Positions 1 to 6,285 of a stretch of DNA of 6,285 nucleotides are shown here, one piece after another. The stretch lies in NCBI GenBank assembly GCA_016214245.1, contig JACROW010000060.1, positions 1-6,285 on the forward strand. The letters run 5' to 3'. The DNA is from Candidatus Omnitrophota bacterium. GTDB lineage: Bacteria; Omnitrophota; Gorgyraeia; 2-01-FULL-45-10. Within the stretch, counting starts at the first letter, position 1. Each line of letters begins with the position of its first letter. Both the position numbers and the translations under genes were made by a program. The notes beneath the pieces are model-generated. The model was not told the origin of the DNA, did not search any database, and was given only the letters and a program-made list of their open reading frames with translations.

Positions 1-1
1 T

Positions 2-586
2 CTATATAATGGAAAGGATCGCTTAAAGATAGAGGAAGATTCGCTCCGTAATATAAGGGGCGCGAAGATAGCCATCGTCTTTCAGGAACCGGCCAGCGCC
101 CTAAATCCGGTCTTTACGATAGGGGATCAGATAATTGAATCTGTCCTTACCCATCAGAGATTAAAGGATAGGCACAGCATAGAGAAGTTAGCCCTTGAAT
201 ATTTAGACAAAGTTCACGCCCCCAATCCCAAAAAGATATTTTATGATTACCCCCATCAGCTGTCCGGCGGGATGAAACAACGCGTGATGATAGCGATGGC
301 GCTGGTGAACTCACCCGAACTTCTTATTCTGGATGAACCTACGACAGCGCTGGACGTTACCATACAGGCCCAGATCCTCGACCTCCTGGATGAGATTATA
401 GAAGAGGAAAAGCTTTCGGTTCTTTTCATAAGCCACGACTTCGGGATCATCGGAAGGATGTGCGATCATGTGGCGGTGATGTATAAAGGCCGTATAGTTG
501 AACTGGCCGAAACCGATCAAATTCTCCATAACCCAAAAGAGCCATACACAATGTCATTACTGGAATCCGTAAAGGCGTTATCATGA
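2..586 (+). CDS. Peptide/nickel-type ABC importer ATPase, OppD/DppD-like (5' end outside window)
   Basis: Cytoplasmic ATP-hydrolysing subunit of an ABC importer of the dipeptide/oligopeptide/nickel family, acting as a heterodimer with the next gene product. The frame is open from base 2, so 194 residues are visible; the Walker A loop and N-terminus lie upstream. Visible parts in order (window residues): Q-loop FQEPASALNP with Q28, signature LSGGMKQ 87-93, Walker B LLILDE 107-112, D-loop TALD 115-118, and switch histidine H145 in LFISHD. The EPASALNP and SGGMKQR wording is typical of the D-type rather than the F-type subunit. The protein stops soon after EPYTMSLLESV, so it lacks most of the C-terminal extension common in OppD/DppD. 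This makes it closer in length to short NikD-like members. The stop overlaps the next start (ATGA at 583-586). The transported substrate cannot be told, because permease and binding-protein genes are not in view. Confidence 0.93.
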   Translation, partial: LYNGKDRLKIEEDSLRNIRGAKIAIVFQEPASALNPVFTIGDQIIESVLTHQRLKDRHSIEKLALEYLDKVHAPNPKKIFYDYPHQLSGGMKQRVMIAMALVNSPELLILDEPTTALDVTIQAQILDLLDEIIEEEKLSVLFISHDFGIIGRMCDHVAVMYKGRIVELAETDQILHNPKEPYTMSLLESVKALS

Positions 587-1320
587 CCATGGTGAAATGT
601 GAGGATCTGAAAAAATACTTTCCTATCCAAAGGGGCGCCTTTAAAGGTAAGGCCGGGATTGTAAAGGCCGTTGACGGCGTCACCTTGGAAATCAAAAAGG
701 GCGAAACCTTCGGCATTGTAGGGGAATCCGGCTGCGGCAAGACAACACTAGGAAAACTCATCCTCGGCATTCTAAAACCGGATTCAGGAAGCATCACTTC
801 TGCAACTAAAGACTTACAGGCGATATTTCAAGACCCTTATAATTCACTTGACCCAAAGATGAAGATTTACGACATACTTTCGGAAGGACTGGTCTTGAAG
901 CGGGAAGCTGGTGATATGAGAAAAAGAGTAGAAGACCTTCTTGATCTGGTGAGACTGCCGGAGGATTCGCTGAAGAAGTATCCCCATCAGTTCTCAGGCG
1001 GCGAGCGCCAAAGGATCGCCATAGGAAGGGCGGTCCTTACTCATCCGGAGTTCATAGTATGCGATGAGCCTGTTTCGAGCCTTGATGTAACAATACAGCT
1101 TCAGATTCTAAAATTGCTTAAAACAATACAAAAGAAAATGTCAATAACATACCTATTCATAAGCCATGATTTACGAGTTGTGAAATTCATGTCTGATAGA
1201 ATCGCGGTGATGAAAGACGGTAGGATAATAGAGGAAGGCGCAACCCAGGTAGTTTATGCTAAACCGGTCCATCCTTACACAAAGCAGTTATTATCTTCCG
1301 TCCTCGCTTATGGATATTAA
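583..1320 (+). CDS. Peptide/nickel-type ABC importer ATPase, OppF/DppF-like, compact form
   Basis: Second ATPase subunit of the same importer, 245 residues. Motifs: Walker A GESGCGKT 47-54 (K53), Q-loop IFQDPYNSLDP with Q83, signature FSGGERQ 137-143, Walker B FIVCDE 157-162, D-loop SSLD 165-168, and H195 in LFISHD. FQDPY and SGGERQRIAIGRA are hallmarks of the F-type partner. The ATG at 583 overlaps the previous stop, and AAAGG at 571-575 gives a 7-base spacing; an in-frame ATG at 589 is a less favoured alternative. Two things are short. K53 to Q83 spans only 30 residues, where relatives usually have about 46-48, and the protein ends just after HPYTKQLLSSV, without the longer C-terminal tail of typical OppF (about 320 residues or more). 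All nucleotide-binding motifs are intact, so it is probably functional. Substrate unknown. Confidence 0.93.
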   Translation: MTMVKCEDLKKYFPIQRGAFKGKAGIVKAVDGVTLEIKKGETFGIVGESGCGKTTLGKLILGILKPDSGSITSATKDLQAIFQDPYNSLDPKMKIYDILSEGLVLKREAGDMRKRVEDLLDLVRLPEDSLKKYPHQFSGGERQRIAIGRAVLTHPEFIVCDEPVSSLDVTIQLQILKLLKTIQKKMSITYLFISHDLRVVKFMSDRIAVMKDGRIIEEGATQVVYAKPVHPYTKQLLSSVLAYGY

Positions 1321-1987
1321 CACAAAGATTCGAAAAATAATAAAGCTTCTGAACAGCTCTTACGGCAGGCCAGAGCCTCTTCACAGATCGGAACCGGTGG
1401 GTGAGCTTATCCGGACCGTCCTTTCGCAGAACACTTCCGATAAAAACTCTTTGAAGGCCTTCGCTATATTGAAGAAGAATTTTAGGTCGTGGTATAGCTT
1501 ATTGAAAGTCGGGACTAAAAAGATAGCGTATTTGATAAGGCCCGGCGGGTTAGCAAATATCAAGGCAAAGAGGATTAAGGATATATTAAAAGAGATAAAA
1601 CGGCGCGAAGGAAAAATAGCCCTGTCGCGGTTGAAGAATCTAAATATAGAAGATTCGCAAGAGTATTTAAAATCTTTGAAAGGCGTGGGTCCGAAGACCG
1701 CTGCGTGCGTCCTCCTGTTCAGTTTTGGGAAACCGGTCATACCTGTCGATACGCACATATTCAGGGTGACGAAACGGTTCGGCCTTATTGGCAAGGATTT
1801 GGATATAATAGAAGCACATGAGACTCTGACAAGAATAGTTCCGAGGGACTTGATATACGAGTTCCATTTAGGTATAATAGAGCACGGCCGCAGGACCTGT
1901 AAGGCCGAGAATCCGAAATGCGGGATTTGCGTTTTGTATAAACTGTGCAAATTCGAGCGAAAAATATTTTTTAGGAAGAGAAGCTAA
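1310..1987 (+). CDS. nth: Endonuclease III-type DNA glycosylase/AP lyase
   Basis: Base-excision-repair enzyme of the HhH-GPD superfamily, which removes oxidised pyrimidines and nicks at abasic sites. It is 225 residues, close to the usual 210-220 or so. The helix-hairpin-helix LKGVGPKTAA starts at residue 123. K129 matches the catalytic lysine of E. coli Nth (K120), and D147 in IPVDTHIFRV matches its catalytic aspartate (D138). The iron-sulfur motif is complete at C197, C204, C207 and C213, with the classic spacing C-x6-C-x2-C-x5-C. I chose the ATG at 1310 because the protein then starts at the usual family position. The in-frame start at 1256 would add 18 non-homologous-looking residues lying within the transporter gene. 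The gene overlaps the transporter ATPase by 11 bases and has no strong ribosome-binding site of its own, which suggests translational coupling. The basic tail FFRKRS is unremarkable. Confidence 0.93.
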   Translation: MDINTKIRKIIKLLNSSYGRPEPLHRSEPVGELIRTVLSQNTSDKNSLKAFAILKKNFRSWYSLLKVGTKKIAYLIRPGGLANIKAKRIKDILKEIKRREGKIALSRLKNLNIEDSQEYLKSLKGVGPKTAACVLLFSFGKPVIPVDTHIFRVTKRFGLIGKDLDIIEAHETLTRIVPRDLIYEFHLGIIEHGRRTCKAENPKCGICVLYKLCKFERKIFFRKRS

Positions 1988-1990
1988 AAG

Positions 1991-2440
1991 TTGATAAGAA
2001 AAGCAACAGTAGATGATGTGAAGAAGATCCAAAAGCTCGTAAATTACTATGCGAAGCGGGACGTGATGCTCCCGAGGTCATTAAATGAACTTTATGAAAA
2101 TATAAGGGATTTCTACGTCTATGCAGAAGGAAAGAATATTTATGGCTGCTGCGCACTCCATGTAGATTGGGAGGACTTAAGCGAGATCAAGTGCCTGGCG
2201 GTGAAGAAAACAAAATCCGGCAAAGGCATCGGGAAAAAACTTTTGGAGCGGTGTCTTAAGGAGGCGAAGACTTTAAAAGTAAGAAAGGTATTCGCCCTCA
2301 CCTATATACCGGAGTTTTTTAAGGCCTTCGGGTTCAGGGCCGTCGATAGAAATAAGCTTCCGCACAAGATATGGAGCGAGTGCATAAAGTGCGTATATTT
2401 TCCCGATTGTAAAGAGATGGCCATGATGAAGGAGATTTAA
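1991..2440 (+). CDS. GNAT N-acetyltransferase, stand-alone N-acetylglutamate synthase-like
   Basis: GNAT-fold acyltransferase of 149 residues using acetyl-CoA. It resembles the short ArgA-like family that can perform the first step of arginine synthesis (acetylation of glutamate). The supports are the N-terminus IRKAT.DDV, the segment MLPRSLNELYENIRDF 26-41, LAVKK 69-73 leading into the acetyl-CoA loop SGKGIGKKLL 76-85, FFKAFGF 109-115, and a C-terminal cysteine cluster C131-x2-C134-x5-C140 followed by KEMAM. The usual Gln/Arg at the start of the Q/R-x-x-G-x-G/A loop is Ser (S76) here. The start is TTG at 1991: no in-frame ATG lies near it, the IRKAT sequence is where the family begins, and AGGAAGAG just upstream is a plausible ribosome-binding site. 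It sits 3 bases after the glycosylase gene and 10 before leuC. No other arginine gene is visible, so glutamate as substrate is inferred and another amine is possible. Confidence 0.82.
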   Translation: MIRKATVDDVKKIQKLVNYYAKRDVMLPRSLNELYENIRDFYVYAEGKNIYGCCALHVDWEDLSEIKCLAVKKTKSGKGIGKKLLERCLKEAKTLKVRKVFALTYIPEFFKAFGFRAVDRNKLPHKIWSECIKCVYFPDCKEMAMMKEI

Positions 2441-2450
2441 AAGGTTAATC

Positions 2451-3368
2451 ATGGGTTACACAATAACCGAAAAGATACTGCTGAAACATACAAGCGAGAA
2501 GGAGATCCGGCCGGGTGAATTTATGAATGCGAGAGTCGATCTGTGTCTCGGCAATGATATAACCGCGCCTTTGGCTATCGAAGAATTTGAAAAGCTGGGA
2601 TTAAAAAAGATATTTGATACTAAAAAGGTGGTTTTGGTTCCGGATCATTTCACACCCGCCAAGGACATGAAGAGCGCGAACCAGTGCAAGCTCCTCTCTG
2701 AATTTGCAAAAAGGCATGGTATAAAGAATTATTTTAAAGTAGGCAGGATGGGGATAGAGCACGCGCTATTGCCTGAGATGGGTATGGTCCTGCCAGGCGA
2801 CCTCATAATAGGCGCAGACTCGCACACCTGCACCTACGGCGCTTTGGGCGCTTTTGCCACCGGAGTCGGCTCTACGGATCTTGCGGCAGCAATGGCTACA
2901 GGAGAGTGCTGGCTGAAGGTTCCCGAATCTATGAAGTTTGTATACTTTGGAAGATTGAAAAAATGGATCGGCGGCAAGGACCTGATCCTTCATACGATAA
3001 AGGATATAGGCGTTGACGGCGCTTTATATAAGGCGATGGAATTTTGCGGTGAAGCGATAGAAAACCTTCCTGTAGATGACAGGCTCACGATGTGCAATAT
3101 GGCTATCGAGGCCGGCGGCAAAAACGGCATAATAGCGCCGGATAAAACTACTTTACGGTATATTAAATCGATTAAGAATAAGAAGAGACTTAGGCCAGGC
3201 AAATTCTATTTTAGCGACGAGGATGCGAAATATTCTGAAATAAAGGAATATGATTGCAGGGCGATAGAGGACCCTCTCGTCGAATGTATTGCGGGGCAAA
3301 AGGGTAAGCTCCTCTATAAGATTGATAGTGATACCAGCTACTCAAAAGGTCTATCTGGAGGCTGTTGA
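2451..3368 (+). pseudogene. leuC: 3-isopropylmalate dehydratase large subunit, 5' part of a frame-broken leuC
   Basis: Aconitase-family large subunit that, with LeuD, converts 2-isopropylmalate to 3-isopropylmalate in leucine synthesis. The ATG at 2451 has AAGG at 2441-2444 upstream. The homologous part is residues 1 to about 277-279 of this frame. Motifs: LCLGNDITAP 31-40, PDHFTPAKD 64-72 (active-site histidine H66), GADSHTCTYGALGAF 121-135, and GVGSTDLA 138-145. Homology continues to [13 protein letters not shown] (about 278), a normal point in the C-terminal third. The residues after about 279, up to the stop at 3366-3368, are an out-of-frame reading of the downstream leuC sequence and are not a real C-terminus. 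The gene continues in the next frame from about 3289, but the stretch that should join the parts is missing. Homoaconitase is an alternative substrate class; the leuB neighbour favours leucine synthesis. Confidence 0.88.
3276..3294 (+). other. Junction of internal deletion/frameshift in leuC
   Basis: Frame 3 homology (IEDPLVE) runs into this interval, and frame 1 homology (LRGKRV) runs out of it. Between these points relatives carry a stretch of the form PHxxxNVxPVSE, then IDQxxIGSCTNGR, then DLRxAAxIL. None of it is found here in any frame. By comparison with remembered LeuC sequences about 35-45 residues are absent. The frame change requires the missing length to leave a remainder of 2 when divided by 3, so near 110-135 bases. 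The exact breakpoint cannot be fixed without a reference. Confidence 0.8.
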
Positions 3369-3609
3369 AGAAGGCCTCGCGCGGATCTTCGTTGAGGCAG
3401 GAGGCGTATTCTCAACGCCAACGTGCGGGCCTTGTCTCGGCGGCCATATGGGCATACTAGCGGAAGGTGAAAAAGCCATCTCGACAACGAACAGGAATTT
3501 CATCGGCAGGATGGGCCATCCGGGTAGCGGTGTATACCTCTCAAATCCTGCGGTCGCGGCGGCGAGTGCCGTAAAGGGTAGGATAGCGCATCCCGAAGAG
3601 GTGCTTTAA
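3289..3609 (+). pseudogene. leuC: 3-isopropylmalate dehydratase large subunit, 3' part of a frame-broken leuC
   Basis: Continuation of leuC in the +1 frame relative to the 5' part. Homology begins at [19 protein letters not shown]; the first codon at 3289 is TTG, read here as an internal leucine and not as a genuine start. The part contains TCGPC with C46 and C49 of this fragment, two of the three 4Fe-4S ligands, then [20 protein letters not shown] 65-78 and [11 protein letters not shown], and ends HPEEVL, the normal LeuC C-terminus. The third ligand, in the usual GSCTNGR motif, should lie upstream but is in neither fragment. Visible LeuC residues total about 385, against roughly 417-427 for this type. 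The stop is followed after 2 bases by leuD. The sequence is well conserved up to the break, so the lesion is either very recent or an artefact. Confidence 0.88.
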
Positions 3610-3611
3610 AG

Positions 3612-4103
3612 ATGACTTATAAAGGCAGGGCACATAAATTCGGAAACGATATCAATACAGACGAGATAATATCGGCCCGTTATCTCAATACCACTGACAG
3701 GCTTGAGCTGGCAAGACACTGCATGGAGGATGCCGATAAGGACTTTGTGAAGAAGGTGAAGCCGGGGGATGTCATACTTGCCGGGAAGAATTTCGGCTGC
3801 GGCTCTTCAAGAGAACACGCGCCCATTGCGATAAAGGCAAGCGGCATCTCCTGTGTGATAGCGGAGAGCTTCGCGAGGATATTCTTTAGAAATAGCGTCA
3901 ATATAGGCCTGCCGATAATTGAATCGCAGGAGGCATCACAGAGGATCAGGAACAGGGATCTGATCAGGGTTAATACGCGGATGGGTATAATAAGAAATTT
4001 GACAAGGAAGGAAAGCTATAGGTTTGAGAGATATCCTCCCTTCATGCGAAGAATAATTCGTTCAGGCGGTTTGATCAATTCCCTAAAGAAGAGACTAAGA
4101 TGA
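3612..4103 (+). CDS. leuD: 3-isopropylmalate dehydratase small subunit
   Basis: Swivel-domain subunit that pairs with LeuC in the second step of leucine synthesis. It is 163 residues, the usual length for the short LeuD form in which large and small subunits are separate. Motifs: [17 protein letters not shown] 13-29, which includes the substrate-recognition loop; [16 protein letters not shown] 58-73, the family signature with the active-site Ser-Ser-Arg; [16 protein letters not shown] 86-101; and the C-terminal [11 protein letters not shown]. The ATG at 3612 lies 2 bases after the leuC stop, with GAGG at 3598-3601 upstream, and the stop overlaps the leuB start (ATGA). The YLNT loop resembles the YLRT variant described for archaeal homoaconitase more than the YLVY variant of archaeal isopropylmalate isomerase, so substrate range is not settled by sequence. 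The leuB neighbour favours leucine synthesis. No defect is visible, but its partner LeuC is broken as written. Confidence 0.94.
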   Translation: MTYKGRAHKFGNDINTDEIISARYLNTTDRLELARHCMEDADKDFVKKVKPGDVILAGKNFGCGSSREHAPIAIKASGISCVIAESFARIFFRNSVNIGLPIIESQEASQRIRNRDLIRVNTRMGIIRNLTRKESYRFERYPPFMRRIIRSGGLINSLKKRLR

Positions 4104-5161
4104 AGCGAGATTCTTATAAAATCGCAGTTATCCCCGGAGACGGGACAGGCCCTGAGGTTATAAGGGAGGGCTTAAAAGTCCTAAAGGCCGCATCTAAAAA
4201 ATTCGGCTTTCGTTACAAAGAGGAGATCTTCACTTATGGCGGTGAAAGATACCTAAGGAAAGGTTTGACCATTAAGGATAAGGAGATCTCAAATTTAAAG
4301 AAATTCGACTGCATCTATCTCGGCGCGATAGGCCATCCGGATGTAAAACCCGGCATCTTGGAGCAGGGGATACTTTTGAAGATCCGGTTCGGCCTTGATC
4401 AGTATATAAACTTAAGGCCTGTGAAATTATATAATTCTGAATTCTGTCCCATAAAGGGAAAGGGGCCGGAGGATATAGATTTTGTCGTCGTGCGGGAAAA
4501 TTCCGAAGGCCTGTACAAGGGTATGGGGAAATTTGAGAAGAAGGGAACTAGAAATGAGGTTGCCATTCAAATCTCTTACAATACCCGAAAAGGCGTTGAG
4601 CGTTGTATTCGTTATGCCTTTGAGTACTGCCGGAAGCGCAACAAGAGGAAGAAATTGACGCTTTGCGGAAAGACGAATGTGCTCACCTATGCCTGGGACT
4701 TGTGGCAAAGGACTTTCGATGAGGTTAAGAGAGAATACCCCGACATCCAGACCGATTACGCGCATGTTGACGCGACGACGATGTGGTTTGTGAAGAATCC
4801 GGAATGGTTTGATTGTATTGTGACGGACAATATGTTCGGGGACATAATAACAGACCTTGGCGCCATGATCCAGGGCGGCATGGGCATAGCAGCAGGCGGA
4901 AATATAAACCCCGAAGGCGTATCGATGTTTGAGCCCATAGGCGGTTCGGCGCCGAAATATACAGGAAAGAATGTGATAAATCCTCTTGCGGCAATCTGTG
5001 CGCTTGGCATGCTTTTAGAGAATATCGGCGAGGAGGAAGCCGCTAAGGCGGTTGAGGATTCAGTGATAAAAGTTGTGCAGACGAAGCTAAAGAACCTCGC
5101 AGCCGGAAAGATGGGTTATTCAACCGAAGAGGTCGGGGATTTGGTGGTGGATAATTTATGA
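4100..5161 (+). CDS. leuB: 3-isopropylmalate dehydrogenase, actinobacterial/deltaproteobacterial-like type
   Basis: NAD-dependent beta-decarboxylating dehydrogenase, 353 residues, converting 3-isopropylmalate to 2-oxoisocaproate. Motifs: N-terminal [13 protein letters not shown] 8-20; substrate-binding stretch [10 protein letters not shown] with R96, then NLRP with R106; R132 and Y139 around [11 protein letters not shown]; catalytic K191 in GKTNVL; metal ligands D224, D248 and D252, the latter two within the family signature [10 protein letters not shown] 243-252; and nucleotide-binding [18 protein letters not shown] 278-295. The E88-to-R96 spacing is one residue longer than in Thermus-type LeuB and matches the Mycobacterium-type layout. 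EPIGGSAP in place of EP.HGSAP is seen in deltaproteobacterial relatives. The ATG at 4100 overlaps the leuD stop, and the stop overlaps the asd start. Homoisocitrate or tartrate dehydrogenase are the main alternatives; leuCD context argues for LeuB. Confidence 0.92.
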   Translation: MKRDSYKIAVIPGDGTGPEVIREGLKVLKAASKKFGFRYKEEIFTYGGERYLRKGLTIKDKEISNLKKFDCIYLGAIGHPDVKPGILEQGILLKIRFGLDQYINLRPVKLYNSEFCPIKGKGPEDIDFVVVRENSEGLYKGMGKFEKKGTRNEVAIQISYNTRKGVERCIRYAFEYCRKRNKRKKLTLCGKTNVLTYAWDLWQRTFDEVKREYPDIQTDYAHVDATTMWFVKNPEWFDCIVTDNMFGDIITDLGAMIQGGMGIAAGGNINPEGVSMFEPIGGSAPKYTGKNVINPLAAICALGMLLENIGEEEAAKAVEDSVIKVVQTKLKNLAAGKMGYSTEEVGDLVVDNL

Positions 5162-6162
5162 GTAAAATTTATAATGTAGCAATAATGGGTGCGACTGGTG
5201 CGGTAGGGAACTGTTTCTTGAGGATTCTCGAGGAACGGAGATTCCCAGTTGAGAATATAAGACTTTTGGCTTCAGAGCGCTCAAAAGGCAAAAAGCTAAA
5301 ATTCAACGGCAAACTCTATCCTATCGAGGTATTGACGCACGATTCATTCGGTGGGATAGACTTAGTTTTGGCCAGCGCCGGTGCTTCGAGAAGCTTAGAA
5401 TTTTTGCCGAGCGCTGTAAAGGCCGGTGCAGTATGCGTAGATAACTCTAGCGCATTCAGGATGGAGAAGGACGTGCCGCTTGTGGTGCCGGAGGTTAATA
5501 GCCACCGGATAAAGGAGCATAAGGGGATAATCGCAAATCCGAATTGCTCCACGATCCAGATGGTCGTTGCATTATGGCCGATCCATAGGATCGCTAAGAT
5601 TAAAAGGATAGTTGTAACTACTTTTCAATCCGTATCCGGCGCAGGCCAAAAGAAGGTGTTGGAACTTTGGAAACAGTCAAAACTCTTCTTAGCGAAAAAG
5701 AGGATCATACCTGTAGAATTTTCCCACAGGATTGCGTTTAATCTCATTCCGCAGATCGATATATTTCTGGATAATGCCTACACCAAGGAAGAGATGAAAA
5801 TAGTGAATGAGACCCGAAAGATCATGGAAGACGCTTCTATACAGATAAATGCCACTTGCGTGAGGGTGCCGGTATTCTATGCGCATTCGGAGAGCGTGAA
5901 TCTCGAGACCGAAAGGCATATCACTGCCGATGAGGTTCGGAAGATTCTTTCGAAGGCGCCAGGCGTCAGGGTTATAGACGACCCCAATAAACAGGCCTAT
6001 CCTATGCCGGCCGATGCGGAGGGCCGCGATGAGGTCTTTGTAGGAAGGATAAGAGATGACCTCTCTATCGAGAACGGTATCTCCATGTGGATTGTGAGCG
6101 ACAATATCCGTAAAGGCGCTGCCCTCAACGCGATCCAGATCGCCGAGTACCTTGTCAAATAA
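5158..6162 (+). CDS. asd: Aspartate-semialdehyde dehydrogenase
   Basis: Cytoplasmic NADPH-dependent enzyme reducing aspartyl-4-phosphate to aspartate 4-semialdehyde, the branch point for lysine/diaminopimelate, threonine and methionine. It is 334 residues, normal for the family. Motifs: nucleotide-binding GATGAVG 11-17; SSAFRM 97-102 with phosphate-binding R101; catalytic C130 in NPNCSTIQM; SVSGAG 158-163; substrate-side EEMK 211-214; and RVPVFYAHSESV 236-247 with the catalytic base H243. The ATG at 5158 overlaps the leuB stop, with GGTGG at 5146-5150 upstream, so translation is probably coupled to leuB. The leuCDB-asd order occurs in other bacteria and fits co-expression of amino-acid synthesis. 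No defects seen. Confidence 0.96.
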   Translation: MSKIYNVAIMGATGAVGNCFLRILEERRFPVENIRLLASERSKGKKLKFNGKLYPIEVLTHDSFGGIDLVLASAGASRSLEFLPSAVKAGAVCVDNSSAFRMEKDVPLVVPEVNSHRIKEHKGIIANPNCSTIQMVVALWPIHRIAKIKRIVVTTFQSVSGAGQKKVLELWKQSKLFLAKKRIIPVEFSHRIAFNLIPQIDIFLDNAYTKEEMKIVNETRKIMEDASIQINATCVRVPVFYAHSESVNLETERHITADEVRKILSKAPGVRVIDDPNKQAYPMPADAEGRDEVFVGRIRDDLSIENGISMWIVSDNIRKGAALNAIQIAEYLVK

Positions 6163-6217
6163 AATTTTTCGATTCAAACTGTCCGGCGATTACTTTCGGG
6201 CATTGCTTCCGCTTGCC

Positions 6218-6246
6218 GCAAATTAGGATTAGGCATCCTAATTTGC
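6218..6246. terminator. Inverted repeat after asd, possible terminator hairpin
   Basis: Bases 6218-6229 (GCAAATTAGGAT) pair perfectly with 6235-6246 (ATCCTAATTTGC), giving a 12-bp stem with a 5-base loop (TAGGC). It lies 55 bases after the asd stop, in the only sizeable non-coding stretch of the window, so it may end the operon's transcript. The stem is AT-rich and no strong T-run follows on either strand, so it is a poor match to a classic intrinsic terminator. It could also serve a convergent gene beyond the window or be part of a dispersed repeat. Confidence 0.4.
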
Positions 6247-6285
6247 TGTCCAAAATTTACGATGGCCGCTCAACCTGGCAGTAAG

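Noticed and set aside
1256..1309. Upstream in-frame start that would extend the DNA glycosylase by 18 residues
   Set aside because: The extra residues lie inside the transporter ATPase gene, show no glycosylase similarity, and the ATG at 1310 starts the protein at the normal family position.
3280..3295. Programmed ribosomal frameshift in leuC
   Set aside because: There is no convincing slippery run, and a shift would not recover the missing GSCTNGR-containing segment.
3288..3368. C-terminal tail of the 5' leuC frame as a genuine alternative protein end
   Set aside because: These bases in the +1 frame encode the conserved LeuC sequence LRGKRV...IPATQ, so the tail is an out-of-frame reading.
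4725..5010. Minus-strand open frames opposite leuB, and similar ones opposite the other genes
   Set aside because: They lie antisense to well-supported conserved genes, have no recognisable motifs, and are expected shadows of the coding strand.
6262..6285. Possible tRNA start, because of the D-arm-like GCTCAACCTGGCAG
   Set aside because: The matching GAGC half of the D-stem does not follow and the window ends before any anticodon or T arm could be checked.
6238..6285. Possible end of a convergent minus-strand gene (15 open codons to a TAG inside the hairpin)
   Set aside because: It is too short to support as coding, has no recognisable similarity, and open stretches of this length are common by chance.

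Overview
The window is densely packed bacterial DNA with every supported gene on the + strand. Start codons (ATG, one TTG), ATGA stop/start overlaps and short Shine-Dalgarno-like spacers point to Bacteria with the standard code. GC looks moderate, with frequent ATA (Ile) and AGG/AGA (Arg) codons. The gene order leuC-leuD-leuB-asd and the protein styles recall deltaproteobacterial and candidate-phylum lineages such as Omnitrophota. That placement is an impression from family resemblance, not a computed result.

Region 1 (1-1320) holds the two ATPase subunits of a peptide/nickel-type ABC importer. The first is cut by the window edge. The second is complete but unusually compact.

Region 2 (1310-2440) holds an endonuclease III-type DNA glycosylase with an intact 4Fe-4S motif, overlapping the transporter gene by 11 bases. 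A short GNAT acetyltransferase follows 3 bases later. It resembles the stand-alone N-acetylglutamate synthase-like proteins and starts at TTG.

Region 3 (2451-6162) is a leucine/aspartate-family biosynthesis run: 3-isopropylmalate dehydratase large subunit (leuC), small subunit (leuD), 3-isopropylmalate dehydrogenase (leuB) and aspartate-semialdehyde dehydrogenase (asd). LeuCD isomerises 2-isopropylmalate to 3-isopropylmalate, and LeuB oxidises and decarboxylates it to the leucine keto-acid precursor. Asd makes aspartate semialdehyde for the lysine, threonine, methionine and cell-wall diaminopimelate routes. leuD/leuB and leuB/asd are joined by ATGA overlaps.

The main anomaly is in leuC. It is split into two frames, and roughly 35-45 expected residues are absent at the join near 3285-3290, including the motif that carries the first iron-sulfur ligand cysteine. 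As written, the gene cannot encode a working large subunit. This is either a real recent deletion or an assembly/sequencing error.

Region 4 (6163-6285) is non-coding as far as can be seen and contains one strong inverted repeat. I see no mobile element, CRISPR array, RNA gene or previously undescribed multi-gene system. Apart from leuC, this reads as ordinary core metabolism.
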